Made by a program: the position numbers and the translations under genes | The notes under the pieces: model-generated | Told to the model about the DNA's origin: nothing | Databases searched by the model: none | What the model saw: only the letters and a program-made list of their open reading frames with translations | NCBI RefSeq assembly: GCF_011397635.1 | Contig: NC_064769.1 | Span: forward strand, 21,159,207-21,223,206 | Source of the DNA: Epinephelus fuscoguttatus | Lineage: Eukaryota > Chordata > Actinopteri > Perciformes > Serranidae | Direction: 5' to 3' | DNA: 64,000 nucleotides | Shown here: positions 63,948 to 64,000 of the stretch, piece after piece | How the letters are laid out: the number at the start of each line of letters is the position of its first letter | How positions within the stretch are numbered: position 1 is the first letter of the stretch

Positions 63948-64000
63948 TCAGAAAAATCTGCCAGATGTGAAGAGGTTCATTTGAGCTGCTAAAGGCGACT

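Overview
The window is nuclear DNA of a ray-finned (probably percomorph) fish. The genes are spliced with GT-AG introns, many small intergenic transposons are of familiar fish types (Tc1-like, Rex3-like, tRNA-derived SINEs, MITEs), and the gene block matches the vertebrate JAK2-relaxin-PLGRKT-CD274 locus (human 9p24). No operons, phage or CRISPR are present. Exons were reconstructed by hand from splice sites and reading-frame phase.

Layout: (1) 261-338 (+) is the last coding exon of mrrf, entering from the left. (2) 339-15.8 kb has no gene I recognise: apparently conserved non-coding blocks near 0.6-2.1 and 4.2-5.1 kb, then LINE, Tc1 and MITE debris. (3) 15,979-26,971 (-) is a PD-L1 (CD274) orthologue with eight coding exons; a probable 5' UTR exon ends at 29,161. 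(4) 29.2-35.1 kb is intergenic, with a Rex3-like LINE inside a microsatellite and a threefold tandem repeat. (5) 35,684-49,357 (+) is plgrkt, four coding exons, with a long intron carrying a nested transposon. (6) 52,017-52,989 (+) is a two-exon relaxin-family prepropeptide. (7) 57,980-63,916 (-) holds the last seven coding exons of jak2 (whole tyrosine kinase domain); the rest lies beyond the right edge.

Gene order and orientation, CD274(-) plgrkt(+) rln(+) jak2(-), are as I know them for human 9p24, read from the other strand. The left side differs: mrrf follows CD274, and no PD-L2 (PDCD1LG2) is visible. The block joins two immune-signalling genes (PD-L1 and the cytokine-receptor kinase JAK2; in mammals JAK-STAT signalling induces PD-L1) with two unrelated passengers.

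The main result is in the PD-L1 gene. After ordinary signal peptide, IgV, IgC and transmembrane exons, the reading frame continues in phase through three further exons into an intracellular NACHT-like P-loop NTPase domain with Walker A and Walker B motifs. The predicted protein is 489 aa, against 290 aa for human PD-L1, with no stop or frame break. I know of no description of a PD-L1-NACHT receptor, but could not search for one.
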